Below, piece after piece: positions 49,939-52,974 of a DNA stretch of 52,974 bases. The position numbers were made by a program, and so were the translations under genes. The stretch's first letter is position 1. The number at the start of each line of letters is the position of its first letter. The notes beneath the pieces were generated by a model. It saw nothing but the letters and a program-made list of their open reading frames with translations, was not told the origin of the DNA and made no database searches. Origin of the DNA: Candidatus Anaeroferrophillacea bacterium (GTDB taxonomy: Bacteria > Desulfobacterota > Anaeroferrophillalia > Anaeroferrophillales > Anaeroferrophillaceae); the NCBI GenBank assembly GCA_016933675.1, contig JAFGAM010000105.1, positions 1 through 52,974 of the forward strand. Reading direction: 5' to 3'.

Positions 49939-52900
49939 TCAATCTGCCTCGACGGGGTCCGACGCTGCACCGCCCAACCTGCCGCACCCCGGCCCGGATA
50001 TGCGGCTCCGGCCTCCGGTTTGCGGCGTGACCTGGATCTGGGCGCTGATCCGCTCCTTCAAGGCGGGCACGTGCGAAATGACGCCGATCAGCTTGCCGTC
50101 CTGCTGCAGGCCCGCGAGGGTTTCCAGGGCGGTGTCGAGGGCTTCCTCGTCCAGGGTGCCGAAGCCTTCATCCAGGAACAGCGAATCCACCCGGACATTC
50201 TTGCTGGCCATCTGGGACAACCCCAGCGCCAGGGACAGGCTGACGATAAAGCTCTCGCCGCCGGAAAGGTTCTTCGTGGAGCGAATCTCCCCCGCCTGAT
50301 AGTTGTCGACCACGTTGAGCTCCAGCGGCTGAGCATCGTCCCGGGCCAGCAAGTAGCGGTCGGTCATCTTCTGCAGTTGCCGGTTGGCGTGACCAATCAT
50401 CATCTCGAAGGTCAGCCCCTGAGCAAAATTGCGGTACTTCTTACCGTCGGCGGAGCCGATCAATTCGTGCAGGTTTTCCCACCGGCGGCACTCCTTTTTC
50501 TGGACCTCGATCGCTGCCTGCTTTTCCTTTAGCCGCTCTTTTGCCGCCGTATTTTCACTGAGCTTGTGCTTGAGACCGGCAATGATGTCCCGCAGCTCTT
50601 TCAGAGCCTCCTCGTGCTCCTTGAATTGCGGCTCGAGCTCTTCCAGCGACTTGTCGGTGAGTTTGCGGGCCATCTCCGTGGTCAAGCGCGTTTCCCGATC
50701 CTTCTGTCTGGCTTTCAGATCCGTTTGGCGTTCATCCAGATCCTTGGCCGTAGCCGCCAGCTCAGCCTTCCGTTCAGAGGGTAGTATGGCCGCCAAAAAC
50801 TGTGCTTCATCTGAAAAATCAACGGGCGCAAGCGCTGCGGAGAATTCGGTTTCAAGACCTCTCAGTTCCGGCTTTCGTAGGTCGATGCGTTTCTTCAGAG
50901 ATTCGACATGGGCCTTCGCGGTATGCCATTTTTGCTGGAGTTCATTATGCCCTTCTCTGACCTGCTTTTCGGCCCCTTCGGCGGCAGAAATCGCCTTGTT
51001 TAAACGGCGCTCCTCATCGTCGGGATTCTTGTCGCCGTACAGGGCATTACGCTCTTCCCTTCCGGCGGTGAGTTCCTTTTTCGAGGTCGCCAGGCGTTCC
51101 AGCTTTTCGGCCAGGGCGGTGCCTTGGGTTTCGATAACCGCATCCAGCCGCTTCACCTCGCTGTCGATGTCGGCAATCTGTTTCTCGATGTCCGCTTTTT
51201 TCTTGACCTGGACCTGCCACATGATGATTTTTGATTGCAGATTGCGGATTGTGGATTGCGGATCTGAAAAATCAACAGCGTAGCCGAGTGGCTGAAGTTT
51301 CCCGGACACTGCCAGCTTGAGATCATAAAAGCCGGTTAGCAGGGTCGCGAGGGCAGCCTGCAATTCCGTCAGGGTTTTCTCGGCGGCCTTCTTGTCATTA
51401 TCCGCTGCCGACTCCAGCTTTTCAGCCTCCGTCAGATTTTTGCGGGCCAGGCTTTCTGCTTTTTCGCGTTTCCTGATGGCGGCCTCCTGATCCTCGGCTT
51501 TCCTGATCAGCCTGGTCAGGGCGTTTATCTTCTGTTCGGTTTCATCGGGAACCGGGACATTCCCTGCCGCGAAGGGGTGTTCGGTCGCGCCGCAGAGGGG
51601 ACAGGGCTTGCCGTCTTCCAGTTTTGCGCGGGTGTCTGAAAGCTCCGCAATTTTCGCGAGGTACGCCATTTCACGCAGCAGGGTGTCCTTCTCGGTGCGG
51701 TATTCCCGCAACAAGCGGTCTCCCAGCAACTGGCTCAACGCATCCTTGCCCTGCTGAAGCTGCTTTGAGGCGTCCTCCAGCTCCTGCATCCGAATGCCGG
51801 ATTGTTTCTGGCGGTCGTCGAGTGACTTTGCCGCCAGTTCCAGAGCCGTCGTGGCCGCTTCTTGAGCCACCTCTTTTTGGACGATTTCTTTTTGCTTGGA
51901 GAGCAGGCCGCCCAACTGTTCCTCAACCCCAGCCAGACCGCCGATCAGCCATTCATCCTGTGCATGCTCTGTGAGGTAGCCGCCCACAAGCTGCAGCGTT
52001 TCGTGAGCCTGGGATCGTTTTTCCTGCTCTTTGCGCCGGGCTTTTTGGTCTGCATCAATCCTGGCCGCATCCTTCCTGCAGCCCGCATCACCTTCCGAAA
52101 CTGCTTTTTTCTGATCGGCAAGTTTCTGATCCAGGGAGCGAACCTGCTGCAATGTCGGCGCGGCCGCTTTCAGCTCTTCTTTGGCCCGGGCGGTGTGCTG
52201 CTCAGCCGATTTCAGCACCTCGGCCAGTTCCTTGGCGGAGGATTCCAGTCCAGGAAGAGCCTCTTCCTCGGTTTTCAAGCCTGCTCTGTCATCCGCCTGC
52301 TGTTTGCGGGTGGCGGTGAGTGTTGCGTATGCGCCGGAAAGTTCGGCAGCATGCAAAGCCCGGCCCAACTTTTCACGATCCGGTTTGAATGCCTCGATAT
52401 CGCCCTGCAGCTTGCTCGCTTCATCGGCCAGGTTGCCGATTTCCTTCTTCAGCCCATCGATGGCGGTAAGCCAGGCAATGGCTTTCCCGGTCTCAATGGA
52501 TTTAGCCGCAAGGTCGGTCTCTTGCTTCTGCTTGGCCTCGAGTGCCTGCCGGGTCTCCTGTTCCTGCTCCGGCTCAAGAATCACGATGCCTGCCGTTTCC
52601 GCCAGGAGCAGGTTCAGCTTGTCCCGCTCCTGCTGCTTTCGTTCATGGACACGGATGGATATCCGGCTGTAGATCTCGGTGCCCGTTATCTGCTCCAGGA
52701 TCGGAGCCCGATCATCCGGTGCCGCCTGCAGGAATGCGGCGAAGCCGCCCTGGGCCAGCAACATGGAGCGGGTGAAGCGGTCAAAGTCCATGCCGGTAGC
52801 CGACTCGATCTGGTCGGCAACCCCTCTGATCCTGGATTCGAAGATCTCGCCCGAATCGGCATTGGCGATTTCGTGTTTCGGGGCCTGGAGTTCGCCATCC

Positions 52901-52974
52901 GGCTTCTTGCGTGCCCGGTGTTGGCTCCAGTGACAGCGGTAACGCCCAGACTGGGTTTCGAAGGTCACCTCGGC
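49939..52974 (-). CDS. sbcC: Exonuclease SbcC (5' end beyond the window)
   Basis: At least 1010 residues; the frame is open to the right edge, so the N-terminal Walker A part is missing. Long coiled-coil arms (about 150-450 and 520-800 of the visible part) flank a zinc-hook segment, KPCPLCGATEHPF. The C-terminal ATPase half has NLSGGESFIVSLSLALGLSQ and DSLFLDEGFGTLDEEALDTAL (signature and Walker B), followed by ISHVPALKERI. With SbcD it forms the Mre11/Rad50-type nuclease that opens hairpins and blocked DNA ends. It is convergent with the VapC remnant. Confidence 0.96.
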   Translation of the reverse strand, partial: AEVTFETQSGRYRCHWSQHRARKKPDGELQAPKHEIANADSGEIFESRIRGVADQIESATGMDFDRFTRSMLLAQGGFAAFLQAAPDDRAPILEQITGTEIYSRISIRVHERKQQERDKLNLLLAETAGIVILEPEQEQETRQALEAKQKQETDLAAKSIETGKAIAWLTAIDGLKKEIGNLADEASKLQGDIEAFKPDREKLGRALHAAELSGAYATLTATRKQQADDRAGLKTEEEALPGLESSAKELAEVLKSAEQHTARAKEELKAAAPTLQQVRSLDQKLADQKKAVSEGDAGCRKDAARIDADQKARRKEQEKRSQAHETLQLVGGYLTEHAQDEWLIGGLAGVEEQLGGLLSKQKEIVQKEVAQEAATTALELAAKSLDDRQKQSGIRMQELEDASKQLQQGKDALSQLLGDRLLREYRTEKDTLLREMAYLAKIAELSDTRAKLEDGKPCPLCGATEHPFAAGNVPVPDETEQKINALTRLIRKAEDQEAAIRKREKAESLARKNLTEAEKLESAADNDKKAAEKTLTELQAALATLLTGFYDLKLAVSGKLQPLGYAVDFSDPQSTIRNLQSKIIMWQVQVKKKADIEKQIADIDSEVKRLDAVIETQGTALAEKLERLATSKKELTAGREERNALYGDKNPDDEERRLNKAISAAEGAEKQVREGHNELQQKWHTAKAHVESLKKRIDLRKPELRGLETEFSAALAPVDFSDEAQFLAAILPSERKAELAATAKDLDERQTDLKARQKDRETRLTTEMARKLTDKSLEELEPQFKEHEEALKELRDIIAGLKHKLSENTAAKERLKEKQAAIEVQKKECRRWENLHELIGSADGKKYRNFAQGLTFEMMIGHANRQLQKMTDRYLLARDDAQPLELNVVDNYQAGEIRSTKNLSGGESFIVSLSLALGLSQMASKNVRVDSLFLDEGFGTLDEEALDTALETLAGLQQDGKLIGVISHVPALKERISAQIQVTPQTGGRSRISGPGCGRLGGAASDPVEAD

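Overview
This 53-kb window reads as the chromosome of a GC-rich, Gram-negative, probably anaerobic bacterium. Outer-membrane genes (a TonB-dependent receptor, an AsmA-like protein), c-type heme maturation genes, pyruvate phosphate dikinase, a two-subunit-type glycyl-tRNA synthetase and a UbiA-type quinone prenyltransferase point by inference to a Desulfobacterota (Desulfuromonas/Geobacter-like) lineage. No rRNA or tRNA gene, CRISPR array or intact insertion sequence was seen, and nothing in the window proves the taxonomy.

Left edge (1-1.6 kb): an accessory minus-strand cassette of Uma2 nuclease, MNT nucleotidyltransferase and HEPN protein. A second, partly eroded copy of the Uma2-MNT junction lies immediately downstream and runs off the window, marked by a 197-bp direct repeat. 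Positions 1.7-4.2 kb hold a sugar N-acetyltransferase, a HIT hydrolase and two uncharacterised proteins. Positions 4.25-9.05 kb hold a HicB/HicA pair whose last codon overlaps the start of a MoxR-type AAA ATPase, followed by an unusually large VWA protein.

Positions 9.3-31.3 kb are mostly housekeeping: periplasmic binding protein, surE, miaB, a VanZ-like protein, a PHP hydrolase, a diguanylate cyclase, a MagIII-like DNA glycosylase, ppdK, glyS, two thioredoxin-fold proteins, a polyprenyl synthase, a tRNA methyltransferase, DUF1015, UbiA, pdxA, an IclR regulator and hemW. Short dispersed repeats sit between several of these genes.

Positions 31.4-38.0 kb form a co-directional cobalamin locus: cobO, an unrecognised gene, a BtuF-like binding protein, a small Cys-rich protein, cobQ, btuC and btuD. 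It combines corrinoid adenosylation, cobyric acid amidation and ABC uptake. A consensus-like promoter precedes cobO, and I see no B12 riboswitch.

Positions 38.2-42.2 kb hold a YihY membrane protein, an AsmA-like protein and a frameshifted geranylgeranyl-reductase-like remnant. Next come an EAL-CBS-GGDEF protein (42.7 kb) and a minus-strand cluster (44.7-49.6 kb): a CcsA-like and a ResB-like membrane protein, a TonB-dependent receptor, a strong terminator, and a secreted protein with two sulfite-oxidase-fold domains and one CXXCH heme motif. The ResB-like frame has no stop before the receptor, and the receptor's own start and ribosome binding site lie inside that frame. The CcsA-like ribosome binding site can pair with an upstream arm. 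The right end holds a VapC remnant and the 3' part of sbcC.

The best candidates for something undescribed are the CcsA/ResB/TonB/heme-SUOX cluster, the unknown gene coupled between cobO and btuF, the HicBA-MoxR-giant-VWA arrangement, and the tandem Uma2-MNT-HEPN cassette.
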